Assembly: GCF_007748095.1 (NCBI RefSeq)
Contig: NZ_CP036287.1
Coordinates: 3,162,001-3,226,000, forward strand
Source of the DNA: Engelhardtia mirabilis
GTDB taxonomy: Bacteria > Planctomycetota > UBA1135 > GCA-002686595
DNA: 64,000 nucleotides
Direction: 5' to 3'
The notes beneath the pieces are model-generated. The model was not told the DNA's origin, ran no database searches, and saw nothing but the letters and a program-made list of their open reading frames with translations. Shown one piece after another: positions 52,333-61,313 of the stretch. The position numbers were made by a program, and so were the translations under genes. Each line of letters starts with the position of its first letter. Within the stretch, counting starts at the first letter, position 1.

Positions 52333-55266
52333 TCAGCCGCGGAAGCCGCCGGTGTGGGCCTGACGCAGTTGCTCGACGTCCAGGTCCACCAGCGTCGCGC
52401 CGTCGCGTCCGAGCAGCTCGAGGCGCCCGTCGTCGGTCACTTCGCCGACGCTCGCACAGGGGAAGCCGGCCAGGGCCTGCTCGAAGCCCGCCGCGTGGTC
52501 GGGCTCGACCTCGACCAGGAAGCGGGTGCAGGACTCGCTGAACAGTGCCACCGCGTCGCCGTCGGCGGCGCCGGGCAGGTCGGCCGCGAGCGGCACGCTG
52601 CCGAGGGCGACGCGGGCGCCACAGCGCCCCGCGAAGGCCATCTCGGCGGCGGCCACGGCCAAGCCACCCTCGGACAGGTCGTGGCAAGCCCGCACGCGGC
52701 CCGCGGCGATGGCGCCGTGCAGGGCGCGCATCTGGGCCGGCGCGCGCTCCAGGTCGGGACGGGGCACGCGGCCGCCGTCGAGCCCGAGCACGTCGAACCA
52801 GTGCGACCCGCCCAGGTCCGCCGCGGTCTCGCCGACCAGGTACAGCCGGTTGCCCGCGCGCTTGAGATCCATCGTCACCGCGCGCCGCAGGTCGGGGACC
52901 GGCGCCATGGCGGTGATCAGGAGCGTGGGGGGGATCGACAGGGTGCGATCGCCCACGCGGTACTCGTTGTTCAGGCTGTCCTTGCCCGACACGAAGGGCG
53001 CGCGGAAGGCCAGGGCCACGTCGTGGCAGGCGCGGGCGGCGAGCACCAGCGAACCGAGTCGATCGGGCTCGTTGCAGTTGCCCCAGGAGAAGTTGTCCAG
53101 GAGCACCGCGCGCTCCGGATCGGCACCGACGGAGACGACGTTGCGGAGGGCCTCGTCGATGCCCGCGGCCGCCATGGCCCACGGATCGAGCCGCCCCTGC
53201 AAGGGGTTCGCGCCCACCGCCAGGGCCAGGCCCCGGGTGGACTCGGCCAGGGGTTGGATCACCGCCGCGTCGCCCGGGCCGTCGCCGGCCGGACCGACCA
53301 TCGGCTTGATCGCCGAGCGCCCCTGCACCTCGTGGTCGTACTGGCGCACGATCCACTCGCGACTGCAGAGGTTAGGGTGGGCGAGCAGCGCCAAGAGCTC
53401 CGCCTGGGGGTCCGTCGAGGTCGGAACGCCCGGATCGGCGACGTCCGGCGCGACCCAGGCCGCCTGGCGCACGGTGCGCGGGTTGCCCTTGTGGAGGAAC
53501 TGCATGTCGAGCTCGCCGACGACCTCGTCGCCGTCGCGCACGACCAGCTTGCCCGTGTCCGTGAAGTGACCGATCACGACGGCCTCCACGTCCTCGGCGG
53601 CGAAGACCGCCAGGCAGGCCTCGAGCTTCTCGGGCGGCACCGAGAGCACCATCCGCTCCTGGGCCTCGCTGATCCAGACCTCGTGGCTCGACAGGCCCGG
53701 GTACTTGAGCGGCACCCGGTCGAGCTCGACGTCGGCGCCACAGTGCTCGCCCATCTCGCCCACGGCCGAGGAGAAGCCGCCCGCGCCGCAGTCGGTGATG
53801 CCGCGGTAGAGGCCCGCGTCGCGGGCCCGCAGCAGGGTGTCGAGCACGCCCTTCTCCGTGATCGGATCGCCGATCTGCACCGCGTGGCTGCTCTCGGTCT
53901 CGGAGTGCTCCGACAGCTCGATCGACGAGAAGGTCGCGCCGTGGATCCCGTCGCGTCCGGTGCGCCCGCCCACGGCCACAATGGCGTCGCCGGCCGCGAC
54001 CTGCTTGTGGGCCATGGAGGACGGCATCAGGCCCACCGTGCCCGCGTAGACCAAAGGGTTCGCCGTGTAGCCCTTGTGGTGCCACAGGCCGCCGGTGACG
54101 GTCGGGATGCCCATGCAGTTGCCGTACTGGCGCACGCCGTCGACGACGCCGCGCAGGATCCGGCGCGGGTGCATGGTGCCCTTCGGGACTTCGTCCGCGG
54201 GCAGGTCCAGGGGCCCCACGAAGAAGGCGTCGATGTTGGCGATCGGCTCCGCGCCCAGGCCCGCGCCGAGCACGTCGCGGATCACGCCGCCGATGCCGGT
54301 GCCCGCGCCACCGAAGGGATCGATCGCGCTGGGGTGGTTGTGGGTCTCGACCTTGATGCAGACCGCCTGGTCACCCTCGAACTCGACGATGCCGGCGTTG
54401 TCCTCGAACACGCTCAGGCACCAGGGCGCGTCGATGGTGCGCGTGGCCGCGCCGATCGTGGAGCGCAAGAGGTTGTCGATGCGCTCACCCTCGAAGTCGA
54501 TCAGACCGCAGAGGGTTTTGTGCTTGCAGTGCTCGCTCCAGGTCTGGGCGATCGTCTCCAGCTCCAGGGCGCTCGGCTCGCGACCCAGCGCCGCGTAGTG
54601 GTCGCGTACCGTTTGCATCTCCGCCAGGTCGAGGCTGAGCTGACCCTCGCGGCTGAGGGCGAGCAGCGCGTCGTCGTCCAGGGCGCGCAGGGGGACCTCG
54701 ACCGAGCCCCGGTGGCCGCTGCCGCCGGGCTGCACGTAGGGCAGGTCCTCGGAGTCGAAGCGCAGGGTGTCGATGGTCTCGTTGGCCAAGAGGCGCCGGC
54801 CCAGGGTCTCGAGCCCGGCCCGGTCGACCGCGCCCGTGAGCTCCCAGGCGCGGAAGGTGGCGACGGTCCCGGTGGAGTACTCGGCCAGGTGCCCGTCGCG
54901 CACCAGAGCGCGGCCCACGGCCGTGGCCACGGGGTCCATGACCCCGGGCTGGGGAGCGACCAGGACCCTGTGGACCCCGGCGGGGACCTCCGGGTGACCG
55001 CCCGGCGCGGTGATCCGCGGGGTGTCGACCACGGGATCGGCCAGGAGCTCGCGGGCGATGGTCTCGACCGCGGCCTGGGAGAGCTCGGGAGGCAGGAGGT
55101 AGCCGCGGCCCAGCCGCAGTCCTTCGATCGGCTCGAGGCCGAGTTCCAGGCCGAGTTCGAGGGCAGCAGCGAGGGTCTGCTCGCCGTCGGGATCGGGGCG
55201 ATCCTGGCTGCGGAAGACCTCCACGCGCCAGGCGTCGGGGAGGGCGGCGGGGGCGGGGTGGCTCAT
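52333..55266 (-). CDS. purL: PurS-PurL fusion, FGAM synthase synthetase subunit
   Basis: A 977-residue protein, longer than usual small PurL (about 740 residues). The first 230 residues appear to be two PurS-like domains in tandem (WRVEVFRSQDRPDPDGE... and HRVLVAPQPGVMDP...), both with PurS-like ligand strands. The rest is PurL, with TWSEHCKHK, VETHNHPSAIDPFGGAGTGIGG, and ATP-binding SGKDSLNNE. It converts FGAR to FGAM with ammonia from PurQ. The start is the ATG giving MSHPAPA; the open frame continues upstream as an unrelated sequence. The divergent accA gene shares the 174-base region upstream. Confidence 0.93.
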   Translation of the reverse strand: MSHPAPAALPDAWRVEVFRSQDRPDPDGEQTLAAALELGLELGLEPIEGLRLGRGYLLPPELSQAAVETIARELLADPVVDTPRITAPGGHPEVPAGVHRVLVAPQPGVMDPVATAVGRALVRDGHLAEYSTGTVATFRAWELTGAVDRAGLETLGRRLLANETIDTLRFDSEDLPYVQPGGSGHRGSVEVPLRALDDDALLALSREGQLSLDLAEMQTVRDHYAALGREPSALELETIAQTWSEHCKHKTLCGLIDFEGERIDNLLRSTIGAATRTIDAPWCLSVFEDNAGIVEFEGDQAVCIKVETHNHPSAIDPFGGAGTGIGGVIRDVLGAGLGAEPIANIDAFFVGPLDLPADEVPKGTMHPRRILRGVVDGVRQYGNCMGIPTVTGGLWHHKGYTANPLVYAGTVGLMPSSMAHKQVAAGDAIVAVGGRTGRDGIHGATFSSIELSEHSETESSHAVQIGDPITEKGVLDTLLRARDAGLYRGITDCGAGGFSSAVGEMGEHCGADVELDRVPLKYPGLSSHEVWISEAQERMVLSVPPEKLEACLAVFAAEDVEAVVIGHFTDTGKLVVRDGDEVVGELDMQFLHKGNPRTVRQAAWVAPDVADPGVPTSTDPQAELLALLAHPNLCSREWIVRQYDHEVQGRSAIKPMVGPAGDGPGDAAVIQPLAESTRGLALAVGANPLQGRLDPWAMAAAGIDEALRNVVSVGADPERAVLLDNFSWGNCNEPDRLGSLVLAARACHDVALAFRAPFVSGKDSLNNEYRVGDRTLSIPPTLLITAMAPVPDLRRAVTMDLKRAGNRLYLVGETAADLGGSHWFDVLGLDGGRVPRPDLERAPAQMRALHGAIAAGRVRACHDLSEGGLAVAAAEMAFAGRCGARVALGSVPLAADLPGAADGDAVALFSESCTRFLVEVEPDHAAGFEQALAGFPCASVGEVTDDGRLELLGRDGATLVDLDVEQLRQAHTGGFRG

Positions 55267-55440
55267 CGCGAATCGAGGGGGACGCGTAGAAGCGCAAAGA
55301 GTATCGAGGCCGGGGGCGCGGATCGCGCCGGAACCCGGGGCTTTGGCCCAATCACCGGAACTGTTGCCGGCAGCCGCCCGCGGAGCGAAGATCGGACGCG
55401 GCCCCGGACTCTCCACCGGGCGCGACCACGCGAGAGATCG

Positions 55441-56517
55441 ATGAGCGATAAGTTCCGCAAGTCCAAGTCCGACAAGTCCTCCAGCGCGGCCAAAACCGGT
55501 GCGAAGCCGGCCTCCGGCCCCGCCGCCGGCAAGCGGCGCTCCAGTGAGGGGCCGGCGATGCCCTTCGAGCACAAGATCCTCGAGATCGAGGACAAGATCC
55601 AGGAGCTCAAGGAGCTGGCCGATTCGACCAGCTTCGACGTCTCCGGCGAGATCGTGTCGCTCGAGGAACAACTGCGCGAGGTCATCTCCAAGACCTACAA
55701 CGACCTGACACCCTGGGAGCGCGTGAACGTCGCGCGGCACCCCAAGCGGCCGGTCACGTCGGACTACATCCAGATGCTCGACGACTTCGTCGAGTTGCAC
55801 GGCGACCGGACCTTCGGCGACGACCCGGCGATGGTCACGGGCATGGCGACCATGGGTGATCGGCGCTTCGTGCTGATCGGCCATCGCAAGGGCCGCACGG
55901 TCAAGGAGCGCTTGGAGTGCAACTTCGGCTGCGCCCATCCGGAGGGCTACCGCAAGGCCTGGCGCAAGATGAAGCTGGCCGAGAAGCTCGGCCTGCCGAT
56001 CGTCTGCCTGATCAACACCCCCGGCGCCTACCCGGGTATCGGGGCCGAGGAACGCGGGCAGGCCATGGCCATCGCGGAGAACATCATCGGCATGTTCTCC
56101 CTGAAGGTGCCGATCGTCGTGTTGGTCATCGGCGAGGGGGGCTCCGGCGGTGCCCTGGGCATCGGCGTGGGCGACCGCGTGCTGATGATGGAGCACGCCT
56201 ACTACTCCGTGATCAGCCCCGAGGGCTGCGCGGCGATCCTTTGGAAGAACGGCGAGCGCTCGCCCGAGGCCGCCGAGGCGCTCAAGTTGACCTCCGAGGA
56301 CCTGACCGCCTTGGGCGTGGTCGACGAGATCATCCCCGAGCCCCTGGGGGGCGCCCACCGCGCGCCGGCCGAGGCCATCGCCACGGTCAAGGAAACCCTG
56401 CTGCGCCACCTGGAGGAGCTGGACGGGATCCCCGCCGACGAGCTCATCCGGGCGCGGAGGCTGAAATTCCGCAACATCGCCTCGATCGAAGGGCGCTTCC
56501 CGGTCGTCTCGGGCTGA
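55441..56517 (+). CDS. accA: Acetyl-CoA carboxylase carboxyltransferase subunit alpha
   Basis: This subunit of the carboxyltransferase moves CO2 from biotin to acetyl-CoA for fatty-acid synthesis. The 358-residue protein has an N-terminal helix (FEHKILEIEDKIQELK) after a 40-residue Lys/Ser-rich extension that is longer than usual. Then come WERVNVARHPKRP, DYI, ELHGDRTFGDDPA, CLINTPGAYPGIGAEERGQ and IGEGGSGGALGIGV. It is followed by a strong hairpin. Confidence 0.95.
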   Translation: MSDKFRKSKSDKSSSAAKTGAKPASGPAAGKRRSSEGPAMPFEHKILEIEDKIQELKELADSTSFDVSGEIVSLEEQLREVISKTYNDLTPWERVNVARHPKRPVTSDYIQMLDDFVELHGDRTFGDDPAMVTGMATMGDRRFVLIGHRKGRTVKERLECNFGCAHPEGYRKAWRKMKLAEKLGLPIVCLINTPGAYPGIGAEERGQAMAIAENIIGMFSLKVPIVVLVIGEGGSGGALGIGVGDRVLMMEHAYYSVISPEGCAAILWKNGERSPEAAEALKLTSEDLTALGVVDEIIPEPLGGAHRAPAEAIATVKETLLRHLEELDGIPADELIRARRLKFRNIASIEGRFPVVSG

Positions 56518-56546
56518 GCCGCGGCGACCAGCGAGCCCCCCCGCAT

Positions 56547-56582
56547 CCAGGGCGGCGCCGGAGTGGTCCGGCGCCGCCCTGG
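56547..56582 (+). terminator. Hairpin after accA
   Basis: A perfect 16-bp stem, CCAGGGCGGCGCCGGA with its complement, and a four-base loop, starting 29 bases after the stop codon. It is GC-rich and has no long T run, as expected for a factor-independent-like terminator in a high-GC genome, but could also stabilise the mRNA end. Confidence 0.75.
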
Positions 56583-56905
56583 GTGGTTCCCAGGGCCAAT
56601 CGGGCCTGTTGCGGGCCAGCGGCCGTCCGTGGAGAGGGGGCGGAGGGGCGGAGGGGGCCTCTGGTTGCACCCTCCGGTTGGGCCCTCCCTGGGGCCGAAG
56701 AGTGCCCCGCGGCGTGGATCACCACCAACGCCCGGTCTGGGGCGCCGTAGACGAGGGTCCTATGATCCTCCGTCGTCCCGCAGGCCCGTCCGGGCGCACT
56801 CCTTCGAGGCGCTCGACCCGCCCCGAGGCGGATGGAACCACAACCTGCGGTGGTGCGACGCAAACGCAGCGGAAGCACCTGCGGCGGGCTGAAGACGACA
56901 GGCAG

Positions 56906-57661
56906 ATGACCGACGGCGGACCGATGGGATCGGACGGCAGCGGCTCGGTAGGACCGACCGCAGGCTCCTCCGTCGCCGGAGTTCGAGATGCCGCCGGATC
57001 GGAGCCCTCGGACCACGACCTGATCCGGGCCGCCCAGCGCGGCGAGGAAGACGCCTTCGCCCTGCTCGTCCAGCGTCACCAGGGCCGCGCCTACAGGCTG
57101 GCGCGCCAGATGGTGCCCAGCTCGGACGATGCCCAGGACCTGGCCCAGGAAGCGTTCCTGCGGGTCTTCCGCAGCCTCGAGCGCTTCAACTTCGACCACG
57201 ACTTCACGACCTGGCTCTACCGGATCGTGACCAACCTGGCCATCGACCACCTCCGCAAGCGCCGGCCGACGGTGCGTACGGGCGGGGGCGAGGACGGCGA
57301 GGAACTCGGGCTCGAGCTGGTTGACGAGGAGGGCGAGCGGCCCTCGGACCGCCTGGAGGTCGAGGAGACCGGCGAGCGCGTGCGCGCTTGCATCGAGGCC
57401 CTGCCGTCGCACTTCAGTGCGGTGTTGGCCCTGCGCGAACTCGAGGGACTGCCCTGCACCGAGATTGCGCGCATCGTCGACGCCACCCACGTAACGGTGC
57501 GCTGGCGGCTGCACCGAGCCCGCAAGCTCTTCCAGGAGGAGTGGGAACGGCGCGAGCGGAGCGCCCTGGCGCGCGCCAGTGCCCGCCGCAGCGGCGCTGC
57601 TGGGCACGGGGCAGGCGCACACGATCACGACGAACACGACGAGACGGACAAGAGCGATTGA
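56906..57661 (+). CDS. ECF-type RNA polymerase sigma factor
   Basis: A 251-residue extracytoplasmic-function sigma factor. Region 2 is at about 45-115 (EEDAFALLVQRHQGRAYRLARQMVPSSDDAQDLAQEAFLRVFRS... TTWLYRIVTNLAIDHLRKRR), region 4 at about 165-215 (LPSHFSAVLALRELEGLPCTEIARIVDATHVTVRWRLHRARKL). A His/Asp-rich tail is odd but common in this genome. The next gene is a membrane anti-sigma with a zinc-finger. The start was chosen at MTDGG; MGSDGS 18 bases later is an alternative. Confidence 0.85.
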   Translation: MTDGGPMGSDGSGSVGPTAGSSVAGVRDAAGSEPSDHDLIRAAQRGEEDAFALLVQRHQGRAYRLARQMVPSSDDAQDLAQEAFLRVFRSLERFNFDHDFTTWLYRIVTNLAIDHLRKRRPTVRTGGGEDGEELGLELVDEEGERPSDRLEVEETGERVRACIEALPSHFSAVLALRELEGLPCTEIARIVDATHVTVRWRLHRARKLFQEEWERRERSALARASARRSGAAGHGAGAHDHDEHDETDKSD

Positions 57662-57704
57662 ACGCAAGCCCCTTCGACGACGACGCTGCGGCCCGAGGAA
57701 GGCC

Positions 57705-57758
57705 GAATCGACCCCACGACGCGAATCGACCCCACGACGCGAATCGACCCCACGACGC
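57705..57758. repeat. Three tandem 18-bp units between the sigma and anti-sigma genes
   Basis: Three exact copies of GAATCGACCCCACGACGC head to tail. In frame with the anti-sigma gene each encodes NRPHDA, which would be an N-terminal repeat if translation starts upstream. The position is just before the ATG of the anti-sigma gene. Confidence 0.8.
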
Positions 57759-57759
57759 A

Positions 57760-58683
57760 ATGGATACTGAGACCTACGACTGCGAGCGCGCCAGCGACTT
57801 GGTGCACCTGTATGTCGGCGGCGACCTCGAACCCGCCGAGGAGCGCGCCGTCGATGCGCACTTGGCCCGTTGCGAGCCCTGCCGCGACGCGGAGGCCGAA
57901 GCTCGGCGCCTGCGTCAGATCTACTTCGAGGCCTCCGCCGCCAGCGGGACCGTGGCGGATCTGTGGCCGGGCATTCGCCGGGCGCTGTTGGCCGAGGGCA
58001 GGCTGGCTGATCGTGCGGCGGCCGAGCGAGCCGGGGCCAGCAGGTCCGAGGCGGGGCACTCGGACCCTGCGCATTTGCAAGCTGCGCCGTCGGAGCCTGA
58101 ACAACCCATTACGGAGCCTGAACAACCCACTACCGGGCGCAAGACCGCGCGCATCCACCGCGGCTCGCCGCTCCATGGTGACGACCGTCGGGCGCCGCGT
58201 AGCGCTTCCAAGTCCCGCTCGGATGGGGCGGAGGATCTCGTCGCGGCCGCCTTCACGGGCGATGTGGCTGGTTCGACCTCGATCGGCATCGGCGGGCGCG
58301 TCCTGGGCGGCCGATTTGGTGGCGGCGCGGCGGCCATCGCTGCCGTGTTGGTGGCGGTGATCGGGGTGCAGCTGCTGTTCGGGTCGGGCGACGCCTCTCT
58401 CGGTGTCCAGGATGGCTCCACTGGGGTCGGGGACGTGGCCGAGCTGCAGGGTAGCGTGGACGTCGGAAGCGGCGGCGGCAATGGGGCGATCGGCGGTCCG
58501 GCTGTCGGCGACCACACGGGTTCGGCGCTGGCCGATCTGGACCGAGGCGCGAACGCCGGGCTGCGTCCGATCAATCGCGACGAGCGTCTGCTCGAGTCCT
58601 CGTCGGAGATCTTGGTGCCGGTGCGTGGTTACCCGACCCATCTGGTCCCGACCGGCCCCGAGTCCCTCGCCAGCTATCGCTGA
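57760..58683 (+). CDS. Membrane anti-sigma factor with zinc-finger domain
   Basis: A 307-residue protein. The N-terminal anti-sigma zinc-finger is seen in YDCERASDLVHLYVGGDLEPAEERAVDAHLARCEPCRD (the H-x3-C-x2-C pattern), followed by a long low-complexity part and one membrane helix near 190-210 (GGAAAIAAVLVAVIGVQLL), then an extracytoplasmic tail. It would hold the ECF sigma inactive until a signal comes. Start alternatives: the ATG here, or TTG at 57658 overlapping the sigma stop (TTGA), which would add NRPHDA repeats. The ATG is chosen because the zinc-finger begins directly. Confidence 0.72.
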   Translation: MDTETYDCERASDLVHLYVGGDLEPAEERAVDAHLARCEPCRDAEAEARRLRQIYFEASAASGTVADLWPGIRRALLAEGRLADRAAAERAGASRSEAGHSDPAHLQAAPSEPEQPITEPEQPTTGRKTARIHRGSPLHGDDRRAPRSASKSRSDGAEDLVAAAFTGDVAGSTSIGIGGRVLGGRFGGGAAAIAAVLVAVIGVQLLFGSGDASLGVQDGSTGVGDVAELQGSVDVGSGGGNGAIGGPAVGDHTGSALADLDRGANAGLRPINRDERLLESSSEILVPVRGYPTHLVPTGPESLASYR

Positions 58684-58953
58684 GCCGGGGGCTGGCTGAG
58701 TCTGTTGCTGGCTGATTGGTTCACCGACTCGAGGGTTGCCCGCGGCTACAGCGCAGGCCCTGGGTGAACGAGCGATCGCCCTGCGCGATCCAGCCCTCAC
58801 CGTCTCGGGGCGTCGCTTGTCCACCTGGGGGACGTATGGCTCCGACCCTCGGCGAGATCGCAGATCTCGCCCTCACGTTCGTGCTGCGGCCGTAGAGCAG
58901 GTGTGTGCCAATCGGCCCATTCTCAACCGACAACCTCCATCGAGGAGGATGTG

Positions 58954-60111
58954 ATGCGAGTACCAAGCCAACGAATCCGCCCCGTCCGAGGACCTCTGGT
59001 CCTCATGTCTTCGATCGCTGCTGTCACCCTCACGAGTGCGACGGCCCTTTCGAGTGCTGGCCAACCTGCAAGTGCTGCGGTCGCAGGTGCTGTGGCCCAA
59101 GAGGGTCTCCGACCGATCCATCCTGTGGATCCCAGCGGCACGAGAGTTCCCGCGCCACTCGAGAACACGAGCGGTGGAGCGACCCGAGGGGACTTCGATG
59201 CTCAGCACTGGACCGACGGCCTCGCGGTGCAGGACCTCGATCAACGTGAGGCCAACCTCGACGCCACCATCGCGCGGGCCCAGGTCGATCCGCGGGTGCG
59301 AGGCCTGATCGAGGAGCTTGCCGCCGGCGAGGGCGAACTGGCCTGGACGGCGCGGATGGCGCGCCGCGAATTGGGCCTGCGTGCCGATCGGGGCATCGAC
59401 GCGCTCTGGAGCGGGCCCTTCGGCGCTGCGCCCTTCGGAACCGGTGGCGGCAGCGGCGGCATCTTTTCGCCCTTCTCCGGCAACTTCGCCCCATTGGGTG
59501 GGGGAGGCGCTTCGCGCTCACCCTTCGGCGCGTTGGAGGAGCTGCAATCGCAGTTGGATGCTCTCTTCGCGCCGGGCGTCGTGCCTCCGGGCGGCAGCTC
59601 CACGAGCGAGAGCTTCTCGATGCGACTGGGGCCCGATGGGGTCGAGCTGGAGCTTCGCACCAACGAGAACGGTGAGGAGTCGATCAAGACCTACCGCGGC
59701 GACGACCTCGAAGAGTTGCTCGAGCAGCAGCCCGAGTTGCGCGCGTGGGTCGGGAACGGTTCAGCGGGCATCGGGTCCCTTCAGCAGCGAGCCCTGCGCG
59801 AGCTGCGTCCCCCGGTGCAGGCCCAGCCCCTGAGAACGGACATTCTCGGAGTGCTCGTCACCGACTCACCCGCCACCGGCACTCGCCCGGCCGGGCTCGT
59901 GGTCCACGATACGGTGCCGGGGACCATCGCCCACCTGCTGGGTGTGACGAGCGGTGACCTGCTGCTCGAGATCAACTCGATGAACCTCTCCGAAGTCACC
60001 GACATCTCTCGCGCCATGGCCTCCAGGGGCGATCACGGTGAGGTGCGCGTGCGATTGATCGGAACCGACGGCGTCGAACGCACTCGAGTCTGGCGGCCCG
60101 AGGGCTCCTGA
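58954..60111 (+). CDS. Secreted PDZ-domain protein
   Basis: A 385-residue exported protein. A signal peptide (PLVLMSSIAAVTLTSATALSSAG) is followed by a helical and Gly-rich middle part (FGAAPFGTGGGSGGIFSPFSG). The C-terminal 95 residues form a PDZ domain (GVLVTDSPATGTRPAGLVVHDTVPGTIAHLLGVTSGDLLLEINSMNL) like those of HtrA-type proteases, but no serine protease domain is present. It follows the ECF sigma/anti-sigma genes by 270 bases and could belong to the regulon. GAGGAGG precedes the start. Confidence 0.7.
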   Translation: MRVPSQRIRPVRGPLVLMSSIAAVTLTSATALSSAGQPASAAVAGAVAQEGLRPIHPVDPSGTRVPAPLENTSGGATRGDFDAQHWTDGLAVQDLDQREANLDATIARAQVDPRVRGLIEELAAGEGELAWTARMARRELGLRADRGIDALWSGPFGAAPFGTGGGSGGIFSPFSGNFAPLGGGGASRSPFGALEELQSQLDALFAPGVVPPGGSSTSESFSMRLGPDGVELELRTNENGEESIKTYRGDDLEELLEQQPELRAWVGNGSAGIGSLQQRALRELRPPVQAQPLRTDILGVLVTDSPATGTRPAGLVVHDTVPGTIAHLLGVTSGDLLLEINSMNLSEVTDISRAMASRGDHGEVRVRLIGTDGVERTRVWRPEGS

Positions 60112-60136
60112 CCCCCAAGGGGCCGGCGGCAACCGT

Positions 60137-61249
60137 TCAGCCCTGCAAGGGGTTCTTCGGGGCCGCCGGCTCATTGAGCTGGCGAAGCTCCGCGGCCAGA
60201 TCGAGGCCCGGGTCCTCGCGCTCGGAGAACTCCAGCAGCGCGAAGGCGGCCTTCATCTGCGGGTCCTTGATCGGCATGGTCGAGCTGGCGATGAAGACCG
60301 TGATGTCGTCGACCGCCTCTTCGTACCTGCCGAGTGCGTAGCGCAGCTGGGCGCGGCGGCTGTACAGGTCGGTGTAGCTGGGTTCCAGCTCGAGGGCGGC
60401 GTCGAGGTGGGGCAGGGCTAACGACAACTCCTCGCGGTTCACGTGAATGGACGCGGCGATCAAGTGGGTGTCGATCAGCAGGCGCCGCACGTCGCGTTCG
60501 CTCTGACGCATGCGCGCCTCCTCACGCACGTCGAGTTCGCGCTCTCGCAGGGCCCGCTGGTACCAGTCACGCTCAGCGGCGGCGGTGTCGAGCAGCTTCT
60601 GTGACCAGTCCAGGGCGGCGTCGTATTCCTCCAAGCGCGCCGCGATGCGTTGTTCGCCGTCCAGGGCGCGCAGGCTGCCGCTCTGGTCGACGAGTGTGCG
60701 GTCGTAGAGGTCGCGGGCCTCGAGCCAGGACTCCTTCGCCATCTTGGCCAGCTCGGCCGAGCGCTTGGCCGGCGAGCCGCGGTCCGGAAGGCGGTCGCCC
60801 GAGGCGATCTCCTCGGACAACTTGTCGTAGGCCACACCGAGGCGCTCGAGCGCCGCCGCCAGGCCGAGCCAGGCGCGGGCCTCGCCGCCGTTGTCCTCGA
60901 TGTACTGGTCGAAGACCCACTGGGCGCGCTCGAGACTCTCGATGTTCCCGCGACGCAGCAGGATCCAACCCAGCATCAGGCGCAGGCTGCGATCTTCGTC
61001 GTCGAGCTCCAAACCCTTCAGTGCCTGTCCCTCGGCGGCGTTGAGGTCGCCCAACTCGTAGTGCCCCAGGGCCGTCAGGCGATACATCTCGAGCTGCTTC
61101 TCGGGATCGACCTTGGCCTGGGGCCCACTCTGGCAGCCGGCGACCAGGGCCGCGGCGGCGACGGCTCCCAGCAGCAGGGTGCGGGAGCGGTGGAGCAGGG
61201 GGCGGGGCCGGTAGGCGGCTCGGAGGTCGGCGCTGAGGTGGGTCTGCAT
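60137..61249 (-). CDS. TPR-repeat lipoprotein
   Basis: A 370-residue predicted lipoprotein: LLLGAVAAAALVAGC is a lipobox signal with Cys about residue 39. The body is rich in TPR-like helices (MYRLTALGHYELGDLNAAEGQALKGLELDDED, EEYDAALDWSQKLLDTAAAERDWYQRA, LPHLDAALELEPSYTDLYSRRAQLRYALGRYEEAVDDI). It probably forms a periplasmic scaffold. The start is chosen at MQTHLS; a longer frame to 61363 has no family likeness. It converges with the PDZ-protein gene, whose end is 25 bases away. Confidence 0.7.
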   Translation of the reverse strand: MQTHLSADLRAAYRPRPLLHRSRTLLLGAVAAAALVAGCQSGPQAKVDPEKQLEMYRLTALGHYELGDLNAAEGQALKGLELDDEDRSLRLMLGWILLRRGNIESLERAQWVFDQYIEDNGGEARAWLGLAAALERLGVAYDKLSEEIASGDRLPDRGSPAKRSAELAKMAKESWLEARDLYDRTLVDQSGSLRALDGEQRIAARLEEYDAALDWSQKLLDTAAAERDWYQRALRERELDVREEARMRQSERDVRRLLIDTHLIAASIHVNREELSLALPHLDAALELEPSYTDLYSRRAQLRYALGRYEEAVDDITVFIASSTMPIKDPQMKAAFALLEFSEREDPGLDLAAELRQLNEPAAPKNPLQG

Positions 61250-61313
61250 GGTGCTCGAGGGGCGGACGGCTGGACCGTCGGGTGCAACACGATACCCCGC
61301 GGCGGCGGCGCGA

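Noticed and set aside
52354..55440. Extension of the accA frame to the left
   Set aside because: The open frame upstream of accA continues for more than 1000 codons but is antisense to purL; accA itself starts at 55441 with a normal family beginning.
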